A stretch of 64,000 nucleotides of DNA from Sialis fuliginosa. Its lineage: Eukaryota > Arthropoda > Insecta > Megaloptera > Sialidae. The stretch covers positions 3,011,001 through 3,075,000 of the forward strand of contig OY540817.1 of the NCBI GenBank assembly GCA_961205875.1. Reading direction: 5' to 3'. Below are positions 45,625-56,874 of this stretch, in pieces; position 1 is the first letter of the stretch, and every line of letters begins with the position of its first letter. The notes below the pieces were generated by a model that was given only the letters and a program-made list of their open reading frames with translations, was not told where the DNA came from and did no database searches. The translations under genes were made by a program, and so were the position numbers.

Positions 45625-46470
45625 AATAATTGTTGAACAGGTACCATAAAAGATATAAATCTAACTAATTATAACACCGCGTAAAATATTAGTAGTACCT
45701 ATATAAATACCCATATAATGGGTAGGAGGGGGTAACGGCGAACGTATATAAGGAGAAAAACTTAACTCAAATTATAGTTAAAATTATTAGTTTTTATGAA
45801 AAAATTACAAGTATTGTAATTTCGAAACGATATGGCAATCTATTTTTTACGAACTAAAAATAAGAAATGTTTTAAAAGAAATCTTACAAGCTGTGTAGCC
45901 AAATATTACCTATCTTTATTAAAATAGTTTTCCGATAAAAAAAAGCGTAAAAATGTTACAAAATTGTATTGATTAAATAAAAATATAATATTTTATTTTA
46001 ATTGAACAAATTATTTAATGTATTTTTTAAATAACATACCTTCTGAGTGAGCAGTGCTTACATCATAAAAGGAATACACCCTTAAATTTTCACATTTCCA
46101 TAAGTTTGGGTTATGAGTTATTATTAAAAGAAAATATATTCAATAGAAAATGGTTCCATGAATTTTATGTAAATATTAATGACAATATTTGATTCTTAAA
46201 ATAACTTAATGAAAGCAATTGTCATAAAACAGTTTCAAGTAATGACGTTTGAATTAAAATATTAAATTGATTTAAGTATTCATACAAGGTAAAAATTAAT
46301 ATTTCTTGAATATATTTGTATATTTTATTTACTGAATAATTCAAAATATTATTTTATATAGAAATTGATATTCTCGTTTTACATAATTCTGTTTAAAAAA
46401 TGTGCTAAAAAAAGAAGATAAGATTTATTAATTTATTGTAATCTACAATAGTTAATAATTTTATTTTTCT
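45625..46470. other. AT-rich intron sequence, no repeats named
   Basis: Nothing recognised. It ends in the strong acceptor 'AATTTTATTTTTCTCAG' at 46473. Confidence 0.4.
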
Positions 46471-46473
46471 CAG

Positions 46474-46511
46474 GCAATAAAAGAAGTAAACGTATACAAT
46501 ATTCTTGTTTT
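46474..46511 (+). CDS. Weak exon candidate, 38 nt
   Basis: Preceded by a strong acceptor (TTATTTTTCTCAG) and followed by GTAAGC. Entered in phase 1 after the microexon it reads G-N-K-R-S-K-R-I-Q-Y-S-C-F with no stop and leaves phase 0. The exon-side donor context (TTTT|GT) is poor. The right half of the segment and what follows ('ATTCTTGTTTTGTAAGCATT') occur again at 47911, where the acceptor and left half are absent, so it may be repeat sequence rather than exon. Confidence 0.2.
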
Positions 46512-46600
46512 GTAAGCATTATTTTTGTGCTTGTTTATTATATGTGTACAGTACAGTACATAGTTGATGACTTGTATCGTTTATAAAATTAACAGACAGT

Positions 46601-47476
46601 AATGTACTAGCACCAGTGTTGGATCATATCCCACTGCTGTACACTTGTTTAATTAAATATATTAAATTATAAATATTTGTTGATATTTGATTACTTCCAT
46701 TACTGAATCATAATCTATAAACTCTTAACTGTAAAACAGCTTAATTTGATGACAATCGACCAATAGGTTGTTAAAATGGTGCACATTTAAACTAATTATT
46801 AGTGTCATCTATTTACGAATTATTATATCATCATAGCATTTGCTTTACATTGTTCCAAATTTTACGATTATATATTTTAAAACTTCTGTGTCATAGTATT
46901 TGTCATTTTGTAATCTTGAGCAAGTGTCCACTACTGGGTGCAGGGCTGTAACTACCATCGGGGCAGTGTCCCGGGGCCCCCGACGTAAGGGGGGGGGGGG
47001 GGGGGGAGCAAGACAGTTTAAAACTTTTTTTTATTTGGTTCTAACTTGAAAATGTTACACTTATTACAAATTTTGATTTATGTGTAATTTTTTTTTCGAT
47101 GCCACCTTGAATTTTACACTTATTATTCATTAAAATTAGTAAGAAGTGTAAAATTCAAAAATTCAGATTGGCGACCAAAAACAAGGTAATTAAAATCAAA
47201 ATTAGTAATAAGTGTTAAATTTCCAAGTAAGGATAAAAAAAAATTATGGGGGCCCCTCGGTCACATCTTTCCCTGATTTTACTTTATCGATTACTGGAGA
47301 AAAAATATAAACAAATTAAAAGGTTACAATAAAAAAAAAAACTAAAAAAAACTTGATAGTTTAATTGCTTTAATAAAGAGGTACTTGTTTTATATATAAG
47401 TAACATGAGTTCATGAGAATTCCAAAAAACAGTATAACTTGCTCTTAAAGCGGCCAAGACTGGTGCCAGTACCTTA
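46601..47476 (+). mobile_element. GGCACCAGTCTTGG family, copy with nested insertion
   Basis: 'GTACTAGCACCAGTGTTGGA' at the left and 'CCAAGACTGGTGCCAGTACC' at the right bound 876 bp. Shared blocks run in order (GATGACAATCGACCAATAGG, AGCATTTGCTTTACATTG, GTCCACTACTGGGTG) and are interrupted at 46941-47275 by another element. Confidence 0.8.
46941..47275. mobile_element. Nested element with GGGGCCCC subterminal repeats
   Basis: Begins CAGGGCTGTAACTACC, then 'CCGGGGCCCCCGACG' and a G tract; ends 'GGGGGCCCCTCGGTC' and 'CATCTTTCCCTG'. It interrupts the family between ACTGGGTG and TTTACT. Short inverted ends (CAGGG/CCCTG) and G tracts suggest a hAT-like MITE. An internal palindrome reads 'TAAGTGTAAAATTC'-like both ways. 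Confidence 0.65.
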
Positions 47477-47547
47477 TTTCTGTTTAGAAAAAATAAAATA
47501 GGTAAAATTACATTTATTTATAAAAACTTAATACGGCCCTGTCCTAA

Positions 47548-47886
47548 TTATAAATGTAATATATTTATTAATTATTATATTATCATAGCATCTAATTTAC
47601 ATTGTTACGATTCTTTATTTTATATCTTTTATGGTGTAGTAATTTTTGTAATCTTTAGCAAATGTTCATTATTGGGTGTTCAATACTGGTTTTACGTTGT
47701 TCATTATTGGATAAAAAACATGAACAAAATAAAAGGCTTTAATTTAAAACATAAAATTTATGTGCGGGCTTTGGTAATTAAATTGATTTAATAAAGAGGT
47801 AGTTGTTTTATTAATAACATGAGTTCATAAGAATTACGAAAAAAATACCATTAATCCCCTGTGTTCAAGATTGGTGCCGTTACCTT
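47548..47886 (+). mobile_element. GGCACCAGTCTTGG family, truncated copy
   Basis: The right end 'TCAAGATTGGTGCCGTTACC' and the block 'AACATGAGTTCATAAGAATT' identify it; the left terminus is absent. It lies tandem to the 46601 copy. Confidence 0.65.
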
Positions 47887-47889
47887 ATT

Positions 47890-48367
47890 TATTTATGATA
47901 ATCTACCATATTCTTGTTTTGTAAGCATTATTTTTGTGCTTGTGTATTATATTATACAACAGTAGTTGATGACTATCGTGTTTAAAATTTAACACAAAAT
48001 ATACCTGCATTCGTATTTTTTCTAAATAACAATTAATGCTAGTTTTTTATTAATAAAATTTAGGTATGAATGTAATTTATGTTATTTTTTATGATTTACA
48101 TTCATATGTAGTTATCAACGATAAAATTTCATTGCAATAATAAAATAAATAAATTTTCATTTTTTATGTGTACATTTATAATAATTTTATTACAGAGCAT
48201 ATTATATTGTTATTGAAGATCTAAAAATAAAACTTGGTTATTTTATTGTGTTATTACACTTTACTAGTATAAAAAATAAATAAATAAAATTTTATTGGAT
48301 TCTATTATGGCATTAAACCTTACTATATCAGTTCTATAATAATAAAAATTGAAGTTAATATTTTATC
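47890..48367. other. Flank duplicated from 46440-46600
   Basis: 47895-47985 repeats sequence found at 46440-46585 ('TTCTTGTTTTGTAAGCATTA', 'TTTTTGTGCTTGT', 'AGTTGATGACT'), without the segment 46452-46498. The rest is AT-rich with no features. Confidence 0.5.
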
Positions 48368-49526
48368 AAAGGCTGTAGCCGGGTAATCATGCAAAACATG
48401 CCTTTACATGGATTTGGCTGATTATTTTTTTGGAAGTCACATTCTATTAAACATTCAACCTGACCAAATATTAGCTCCCAAAAATTTATAGTTTTCGAAA
48501 AAAAAAATTTTTTTGATTTTCAAAAAAAAAATTTTTTTTGATAATCTGTCAGTCGAATTTGATGGTGCTTGAAATATATTATAGAGGTACTTATGACTCA
48601 TCAGAGGTAATTTTATTATGATCCTCTGTACATAATAAACCAGAAAAAAAAATTAATAAAATTTAAAAAATCAAAAAAGACCATGTTGTCTTCGGAGGGC
48701 AATCACAATTTTTTTATATATTATACCTTGTATGTACCCAAACAACATATCAAAATCCCAAATTGATAGAAAGGGTATAACATACTCGTATAAATTCGCA
48801 TGCGGTCGTATCGGAGTGGCGCGAGCGTGGCGCGGGTGAGTGCAAGTGTCTTAATAGACCGAGCTCTGATAGCAAAAAATGATACGTCATCGAACACCTC
48901 AAATTTAAAAAGTGAAAATGGTTGGAAATAATGTAAACAACATGTTAGACCCGGCAGACTATTAAAAATATGTTAATTGCTATGCTTAATGAATTTTTGA
49001 AATAAGTTAAAAAAACAATGAATATACCTTACAAAACACCTGCATGAAATTTACACAGTTTATAGTAAATAATGTGCAATTTTTGAAAAAAAAATGCTGC
49101 TTAGCAATTTTTGTTAATTACCTTGTCTGCCTTAAATTTTTATAAGTTATAATTTTCAACAAAAGTACGTCACATAACACCTTTTTTTTATTTATAAAAA
49201 AATGAAGTTTGAGATCTCCCCTATCTGTTAAAACTTTGCTGACTGAAAATTTTTGTTAATTACCTTGTCTGCCTTAAATTTTTATAAGCTATAATTTTTA
49301 ACAAAAGTACGTCACATAACACCTTTTTTTTTTTTTTTTTTAAATAAAGTTTGAGATCACCTCTATCTATTATAACTTGTCTGCCAAACAATTTTTATTA
49401 ATTAATATCTGCAAACTTTTATTTTGCCTGCACTATTTTCATAGAATTTCGATAAATGGTAATATTCAAGTTTCCGAGCAAAGAAATATCTACTACCTGC
49501 AAGTCTTATCTCAAATCCCAATAGAT

Positions 49527-49898
49527 CAGCGGTTCCCAACTTTCATTTTATTTATTTGTGGAGATCAGTTATCAAGTGCTCGGTGCTTAATTAACTTTTT
49601 ACACAGCTTATGTTTTTTGTTGGGAAGAGGGGGTGTGCCACTGTATCTTTTTTCGCCATAATAAATTTTTTTTCGCGTATCCCTGAGAGTACGCGTACTC
49701 CAGGCAGGATATTCATCTATTAGGATTTTGGAATTCACGACAATGATTTATTTAAATTTTAAATAAATAATTGTCCTGAATTAACAATCAAATCATTAAA
49801 TTTTATAAAATTAATATTTCTATATATTATATATTCATCGGGAGCCGGATGTAAGTCTTTGAAGGGCCGGCGCGCAGGTCCTATTTTGGTGATCGCTG
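49527..49898. mobile_element. hAT-like MITE inside the 4.27-kb element
   Basis: CAGCGGTTCCCAAC at the left and 'GATCGCTG' at the right are the degenerate inverted ends of a widespread hAT MITE type; 'GTACGCGTACTCCAGG' and 'AAGGGCCGGCGCGCAGG' are internal. The frame at 49377-49661 spans its left edge and is not a gene. Confidence 0.65.
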
Positions 49899-50154
49899 GT
49901 CTAGGGTCCAGACTCTAGACTCTAGGGTAAACCCTATTTATTTTATTTGAAATAATTATGAATGTTTATTATTATTTTTAACTATTCTGATACATTAAAA
50001 AATTACTATAGTTCCAATAAATAATTGATTGAATCTAGCAAATTATTTATTTAAATCGTTGCAATGAAATATTTTATAAGCTCAATCAAATATCTGATAA
50101 ATTCGATATAATTTATTGATTTAAAAAAATAATAAAAAATAGAATATTATTTAA

Positions 50155-50450
50155 AAGACATAAATTATAGATAATATAATTCTCTGCAGCATGTCTCAAA
50201 TTAATTTTTTTAAACGTAATTACTAAACCGGAAACGGATGCTTACTCTTGTCATTTTTTTTTTGAAGATTTGTTTTCAAAATAGGAGGTTTTCTTCCCAG
50301 ACAAAATTTAATCTTAAATATAAAATTTCACCCTTCGACGATTTGTCGTATTTGAGTTACTGCGCTTACAAACAGACAGACACACAGACATCATAGCGAA
50401 AATAATCAGAATAGATTCAGGGAAGGTATATTCTTTTTCTAAATTTCGAT
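50155..50450 (+). repeat. R1 repeat, copy 3
   Basis: 'ACATAAATTATAGATAATAT' matches 58-77 and 'TTTTCTTCCCAGACAAAATT' through 'GATTCAGGGAAGGT' matches 231-371. It lies in the centre of the 4.27-kb element. Confidence 0.65.
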
Positions 50451-50680
50451 AACCCTTCACCAAAATTTCGATGTGACAATGGAGAGGAATTTATTTTTTT
50501 GGTCGTCACATCGAGGCCCATAACTTTTTTTAATTTTTAATATTTTTCAATAAAAATTGGTATTCAATAAGTTGAATATATATTTAATAAGATGTCTACT
50601 ACCTGATCGCAAAATAATATGGTATACATATATAAAATTCTCAAACAATGACAATCACATCACAGTGGCTTTCCCCCTTA

Positions 50681-51340
50681 AGACTGACCTGGTAAAAAAC
50701 ATTTTTTCGATAAAAAAACTCTCTTAATATATAAAAGAGATGTAATACCTCGATTGATAATTAAAAAAAAAAAAAAAAAAGTTGTCAACGGTTATATTAC
50801 ATTTTTTTTAACAAAAAAATGTGGTCGTAGCGCTTAAAAAATTAAGACTGACAAAGTAAAAAACGTTTTTTTTGCTGGCAGCAAAATTTTAATGCAATAA
50901 GAAGTGTCAAAGTTAATGTTAGAAAAAAAATTAAGATGGTGTTTTTTCACGGCCTGCGTATAAACTATTTAAACGAAAAAAAATCATTGGCACGGCGCTT
51001 AAAAATTAAGACTGACATAGTAAAAAACATTTTTTCGATGGCACACAAATTTATAAGCATAGAGGAGGTCTCAAACTTTATTTAAAAAAAAAAAGAAAAA
51101 AGGTGTTATGTCACGCCAACGGTTGAGCCGGACATCCATCTCATGCATGGATGCTGCACATTCAAAATTAAGGCAGACATAGTAATTAACGAAAATTTCC
51201 AGGCAGCAAAGTTTTAACAGATAGGGGAGATCTCAAACTTCATTTTTTTATAAATAAAAAAAAGGTGTTATGTGACGTACTTTTGTTGAAAATTATAACT
51301 TATAAAAATTTAAGGCAGACAAGGTAATTAACAAAAATTG
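50681..51340 (-). repeat. Diverged tandem units, about 163 bp period
   Basis: The motif (A)AGACTGACnnnGTAAAAAAC / AAGGCAGACAnnGTAATTAAC starts at 50681, 50844, 51008, 51171 and 51311, that is 163, 164, 163 and 140 bp apart. Units also share AAATTTTAA...ATAG and 'TCTCAAACTT'. The mirror-image units on the left side of the element are at about 49124, 49266 and 49377. The array therefore belongs to the inverted arms and centre of the composite. Confidence 0.7.
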
Positions 51341-51593
51341 CTAAGCAGCATTTTTTTTTCAAAAATTGCACATTATTTACTATAAACTGTGTAAATTTCA
51401 TGCAGGTGTTTTGTAAGGTATATTCATTGTTTTTTTAACTCATTTCAAAAATTCATTAAGCATAGCAATTAACATATTTTTAATAGTCTGCCGGGTCTAA
51501 TATGTTGTTTACATTATTTCCAACCATTTTCACATTTTAAATTTGAGGTGTTCGATGACGTACCATTTTTTGCTATCAGAGCTCGGTCTATAA

Positions 51594-52151
51594 TACTTTT
51601 AAAATATCTCTAATTTGTTGCTAAACAGGACTGGGCTAGCCCAGAGGTATATCGAAAATTTGACGGGGCCCATAGCCTGACAAAAACAAAATATAGAGGC
51701 CGTAGCCGGGAATATATGGGAACTGCTCCTTTAAATTAATTTTACAATTTTTTTTCTCATAGGTTGCTTTTTAAGTAACAAAAAATCGCCCCAAATCGCT
51801 TAGAAATGTTTATAATCAACTTTAGTAGTAACAAATCACATTTCCGCTGTGAACTAGCGAATCTTCTTTCATTAAAGACTATAGACAAGATTTTTTTTTT
51901 TTTAATAAAAATTATCTGAGCAAAAATGAATATATTGAAGCACAGACATTTAGGGCGATTTAATTTTACTTAAAAAGCAACTTATGAGAAAAAAATTTGT
52001 AAAATTAATTCAATGGAGCAGTTCCCATATATTCCCGGCTACGGCCTCTATATTTTGTTTTTGTCTAAACTATGGGCCCCGTCAAATTTTCGATATGCCT
52101 CTGGGCTAGCCCAGTCCTGTTTAGCAACAAATTAGAGATATTTTAAAAGTA
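51594..52151. mobile_element. Nested 558-bp palindrome in the right arm
   Basis: TACTTTTAAAATATCTC opens and GAGATATTTTAAAAGTA closes it. The arms share 'AACAGGACTGGGCTAGCCCA', 'AAATTTGACGGGGCCCATAG' and 'GAGGCCGTAGCCGGGAAT'. Compared with the intact left arm it is inserted at CTA|TTA|AGAC, flanked by TAA and TTA, which fits a 3-bp TWA duplication (PIF/Harbinger style) or a decayed TTAA. Its inner CCGTAGCCGGGAAT resembles the outer element's own terminus. Confidence 0.75.
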
Positions 52152-52639
52152 TTAAGACACTTGCACTCGCCCGCGCCACGCTCGCGCCACTCCGATACGA
52201 CCGCATGCGAATTTATACGAGTATGTTATACCCTTTCTATCAATTTGGGATTTTGATATGTTGTTTGGGTACATACAAGGTATAATATATAAAAAAATTG
52301 TGATTGCCCTCCGAAGACAACATGGTCTTTTTTGATTTTTTAAATTTTATTAATTTTTTTTTCTGGTTTATTATGTACAGAGGATCATAATAAAATTACC
52401 TCTGATGAGTCATAAGTACCTCTATAATATATTTCAAGCACCATCAAATTCGACTGACAGATTATCAAAAAAAAATTTTTTTTTGAAAATCAAAAAAAAT
52501 TTTTTTTTCGAAAACTATAAATATTTGGGAGCTAATATTTGGTCAGGTGGAATGTTTAATAGAATGTGACTTCCAAAAAAATAATCAGCCAAATCCATGT
52601 AAAGGCATGTTTTGCATGCTTACCCGGCTACAGCCTTTA

Positions 52640-54020
52640 GAACTTCATTTTACTTTCTTATAATTCTAGTATAAATGATGCCGAAAATTTTCAAAATTAA
52701 GATTTTGATGGAAATATACTTTTTTATTATTTTCACCATGATGCTTGTCTGTCAGTCGGTCATGTTTTGTTCTAAATTTTCAAAAAATGAAAAGCGATGC
52801 TCATTTTGGTTTTCAATGACGAGGAATTTGGTACCTGTAACATATTTTTATATTTCTTCCCCAGTTCACTATAGCGAGGTCCAAAAAATAGGCTAAAAAA
52901 CAGCATTTTTTCGGTAAAAAAAAAAATATATCTTATTGGATTTACCACCTACCGTCCAATTGTTTATACGAGGTGTCCAAATCTACAGTAATTAATAATT
53001 TAGTTTTAGGGTTTTCGATCTCGATTCGATTTTATCGAAAAATCGATTTTTAAAGCTCCGATCTTTGATTTTTTAAACGATTTTTCTAAATTTACCCAGA
53101 TTAAATTGAGAAAAGTTTATCTGTAAAAGTAATGTTTTATTATACACTCCTCAAAAAATTAAGGGATAATTAAAAAAAGCAAAAAAAAATTGAATTTTCA
53201 AACAGTTATATCTCCGTGAAAAATTATTAGATTTGTATGATCCAAAGCTCATTTAAAGACTTTCTAATTTGGGAGGGGGGTGACACTATCGATTTTCAGC
53301 CCAGGTGGCACCCTCACCTCCTAGTGACGCCACTGCCAAGGGCCTCTTTATAACATTTGCTACAGAATAATATGTATATTTAAAAAAAAATATATATAAT
53401 AAACTCTTTAAATAAATTCGCTAGGTTGTCACTTCTTATCTTACATTTTTATTTAACTTATTTATATACAGTGTCGTGAAATAGGTTAGCTTATGGCATG
53501 TCTATAGATTTTTTTTCACCTTCAACTCTAGTATTAGCGATGGCAGGGTCAGGAGTGTGTATTTGCGAGAACGCCGGCGGTTAATATTTGCATGTTTGCA
53601 TTACATATCATATTCTTAATTTCCATTGAAACAATCTTTTTTGATCGTTTGTCAATATTCGAGGAACCAATTTAGATAAAGAAACACAATATTGGTTTAG
53701 ATGACTTTTTAAGATTTATGGTTTGTTGTGAAATTTGAACAATTTATGTAATGAGCCTTCATTGATTTTTATTTGAAAAAATTGCTGTGACCTAATATAT
53801 ATATATAAAAAACTAATATTTAAAACAAATGTCCATTTATTATTATTAACTCTCATTTAAAATATTTTTGTATTATTTATCTACAAACCGTTTTAAAAAT
53901 AAATTTAAAAATCCAAAAATTGGCAAGATTTGACATACCATTAATTTTCGATTTCATATTTGTTTTCTATTAAAAATATACGGACAATATACCGCTTAAT
54001 TGGTAGATATTGATATGCTT
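52640..54020. other. AT-rich stretch with two element ends
   Basis: 'CACTCCTCAAAAAATTAAGG' at 53144 resembles a Tc1/mariner terminal repeat. 53256-53335 on the minus strand reads CAGTGGCGTCACTAGGAGG, a hAT-type end. 53015-53095 is a low-complexity ATCGATTTTT region. The open frame at 52675-52896 has no family features. Confidence 0.45.
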
Positions 54021-54024
54021 ATTT

Positions 54025-54418
54025 TTCGTTATTCTAATAAACTCTTGTTACTAATAAAACAAGTTAATTAATTAAATTACGATTAAAAGTCCGCAATTAT
54101 AGTTTATTTTTTTTAATTATAGCCTTTTTTATCTAGTAATGGATTATGTAAAATCAGTAATGGGCAAAAGTTTTAAAATAAAGAATCGTAATATTTGAAA
54201 CAATGTAAAGCAGATGCTATATGATAATATAATAATTAATAAATAGATTACACTAATAATTAGTTTAAATGTCCACCATTTTGACATCCATTTGTCGATT
54301 GTCATCAAATTGAGCTATTTACAGTTAAATGTCTATAGATTATATGTATATGTAATTAAGTGATGGCAGTAATCAAATATCAACAAATATGTATTTCTAA
54401 TTTAGTACATTTAATTAA
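54025..54418 (-). mobile_element. GGCACCAGTCTTGG family, both ends missing
   Basis: Internal blocks only: 'AAACTCTTGTTACTAATAAA', 'AAAAGTCCGCAATTATAG', 'AATGTAAAGCAGATGCTATA', 'GTCCACCATTTTGACATCCA' and 'AATCAAATATCAACAAATAT'. It stops before the CCAAGACTGG terminus. Confidence 0.65.
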
Positions 54419-55494
54419 CCCATTAACGCCCCCCGTACAAACTTGTGTACACCTCATTTTATTATATTCATAAGATTTCCTTAAAAATCAGATGCTAGTA
54501 GTGCAACAAACAAAATCTGTTAACGTTATTAGTTTCATGAGTGTTTAAACGTGTTTTAATTGCTGCGAATTATTTGTATATGAATAGAGGCATGTGATAT
54601 GCTAATATAGTTTATCCAACTGAAGTATGTGTTTTCGAATTTTGGAATAACTTAAATATACATATAACTTGATTTTTAAATGTAATTTATCTTAAAAAAT
54701 TGATATCAGAAGAACAGTCTCACACAAAAGGCTTCATATTTGCCAAATTTACTCGCACGAATGCACACCGTTATTTTTTTTTTCTAAATATAAAAAAAAA
54801 GTTTTTGTTGTAATATTTAGTTAAATATATTATATGTGTACTTTAAAAAAAATCTTCTGCATATTTTTGTTTTCTATGGCGCGTGAATAGGTTAAACAAG
54901 TGTCCAACGCTTATTTCCGAAGTCTTCCTCACAACTTCACACATTAAATTGAATATTTTATTATATTTTAAAAGCATTATCGATGTGAAAACATTGAATT
55001 TATCGATTAACACATTTGTTTCGATATAGAACAATCAACTATCTTTTGCATAATTTATTTCCCAGCCTATCACATTCTAGTAGAACAATCGCAACATTAT
55101 AAAAAATACATTCATTTTAATGCAGAACAAAAACACGGTTAAACTTTCTGGATCAATATAAATTGTATTATATTAAATTGTTATTATTTACTAAACACTT
55201 GCACCGAAGCTGTGAATACGTTTTTAAACTGGTTTTTTACTTGCAAATATTCACACGATCTATTAATTATAATCTTAATTAATGTCCACTTTAAATAAAT
55301 GTGCTCTGAATTGGAAAATGTATGGAATTATTTAAGATTTTTATGTTTGTTTTCATTATTATAATCGTGTTATTTAAAATACAACACGTGTAAATTTTAG
55401 TATAGGAATTTTTCTATAGGTATGAAATAATTAAATCTAATTGACGTCTTGTTTTCTATAAAATTTTACCTTTTTTGTTGGTGGAACTTAACAG
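54419..55494. other. AT-rich stretch, no gene seen
   Basis: No repeat ends recognised. The minus open frame at 54843-55034 lacks any support. Confidence 0.4.
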
Positions 55495-55528
55495 AAACGG
55501 AGACCGTTAACGTATCGACCTGTTATAT
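55495..55528 (+). CDS. Weak exon candidate, 34 nt
   Basis: After 'TTTTTTGTTGGTGGAACTTAACAG'-type sequence (acceptor ending 55494) and before GTATGT (55529). It is open in phase 1 (E-T-E-T-V-N-V-S-T-C-Y) and in phase 0 (K-R-R-P-L-T-Y-R-P-V-I). The sequence from 55495 to 55625 is less AT-rich than its surroundings and not seen elsewhere in the window. The family is unknown. Confidence 0.2.
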
Positions 55529-55674
55529 GTATGTGATTTAATACGAGTGGCACTTTAGCTCCGTCGAAACGGCACGGGCGTTTAAAAAACACTTTGCTGG
55601 AATGTAAGAACGACGGCCGTCGTGACTTCGAAGATTTGTATTATTGAATTCAATCAGACGCATTTAAGAAATAA

Positions 55675-56174
55675 AACGGCCAAGTGCGTGTATAGGTTTC
55701 CGTAGTCATTGCGATTTATAAACAAGAGTTATTAAAATTTTTTTAGCTACAGTGTTCGTTATAATTTTCATTGAAAGTACTAACTAAAAACTACATTCTG
55801 AATTTTTTTTTAGATTTTGTGAATAGTTAGTTAAGAAATTAAGGGGGGGGGGCGCTCTGATAACGACATTTAAATGCAAATATATCGTGACTGAAGGGTT
55901 AAAATCAAAAGATCATATAACATTTTTTTTGTTGCATTTTAGGAGACCTATCTAATGACCCCCCACTTAATGGGGTAAGTGAAAAAAAAATGTGAATTGA
56001 CTTTTCAATCAATGAAAATGGGTCCAAAAAAATTTTTTTTTTCAAAAATCTTATCATTTTTGTTTTTGTGTTATCAGTCTTCGTCTGTATACCAAATTTC
56101 ATCTTAATCGGCTTAAATTTTTTTAGGACGGACATGGCGAAACTATAAGGTTTCCTAGTGTTCTACGGAAACCT
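55675..56174 (+). mobile_element. GGTTTCCGTAG element, lepidopteran type
   Basis: Leader AAACGGCCAAGTGCGTGTAT (55675) precedes AGGTTTCCGTAG (55694-55705); CTACGGAAACCT closes it at 56163-56174. 'GGACGGACATGGCG' lies 35 bp before the right end. It is the plus-strand counterpart of 2877-4070 and one of the best indicators of Lepidoptera here. Non-coding. Confidence 0.85.
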
Positions 56175-56520
56175 AAAAACGGTGTTCATCAAGCGCTGGA
56201 AATCTGTTCATTTGGATTTTGTGCAAATGATACAGTGGCAGTCTGCGTTTTTGTTAATTATTTGTATTATTTCACATTTTTCTACAACTGTTTTTATATC
56301 AATTATGTATGTAAAATGTAGTGATGCTTCAAAAGGAAACATTCAATTAACTGTACACTGTACATAATTATAAAAATTAATTATCAAAGATCAATATATA
56401 TTTAAATAAACGCAGGTTCATAGTAATTTAGGGCTTAGGCACGTTTTATTAAATACAATTGATATTTTCTAATAAACATGTACAAAAATAATAACACTAA
56501 AATTAAGCACGAACGTGATA

Positions 56521-56745
56521 GTGTTCCGTAGTCATTCACACTAACATTCTCAACGGGGTAAAAAGTAAAAAAAATGTTGAGTAGGTACACTTTTCAGTAG
56601 AGGGATCCAAAAAATGTTTTTTTTATAAATCTCAATATTTCATCTTAAAAGGTAGTTTTTTGAGAATAGGAGGGCTGTGACATACATACAGACGGACAGA
56701 CAGACCGAAACCATAAGGGTTCTAGTTGGCTACAGAACTCGTTGA
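56521..56745 (+). mobile_element. GGTTCCGTAG-type element, fragment
   Basis: 'GTGTTCCGTAGTCATTCAC' and, near the right, 'CAGACGGACAGACAGACCG' with 'AAGGGTTCTAGTTGGCTACA'. The same organisation as 55675-56174 but shorter and more decayed. Confidence 0.6.
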
Positions 56746-56837
56746 TGTGAAATTATACAAATAATTAGCTCCGACACGTTTAAGAAAAAAATTACAATTG
56801 ATAGTTTCTATTATAATCATATTGATTAGATATAAAC

Positions 56838-56872
56838 GCGGGCGAAGCCGCGGGGATTAATTAGTCAATAAT
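56838..56872 (+). mobile_element. Helitron 3' end fragment
   Basis: 'AACGCGGGCGAAGCCGCGGG' contains the CGCGG-GCGAAG-CCGCG hairpin typical of the family; what follows (GATTAATTAGT) replaces the terminal CTAGT. No upstream body is recognisable. Confidence 0.6.
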
Positions 56873-56874
56873 AA

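Larger units (their letters stand above)
48368..52638. mobile_element. 4.27-kb inverted-repeat composite element
   Basis: AAAGGCTGTAGCCGGGTAA at the left is mirrored by TTACCCGGCTACAGCCTTT at the right. The outer arms 48368-48861 and 52155-52638 match very closely over about 490 bp ('CATGTTGTCTTCGGAGGGCA', 'CGCATGCGGTCGTATCGGAG', 'GGCGCGAGCGTGGCGCGGG'). The arms continue at 48855-49240 versus 51227-51594 ('AGACCGAGCTCTGATAGC', 'TAGACCCGGCAGACTATT'), giving about 850-bp terminal inverted repeats. A foldback (51594-52151) interrupts the right arm. The centre holds a hAT-like MITE, an R1 copy and diverged tandem units. There is no transposase, so the superfamily is unknown. The high arm identity suggests the arms are young or have been homogenised. 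Confidence 0.85.
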
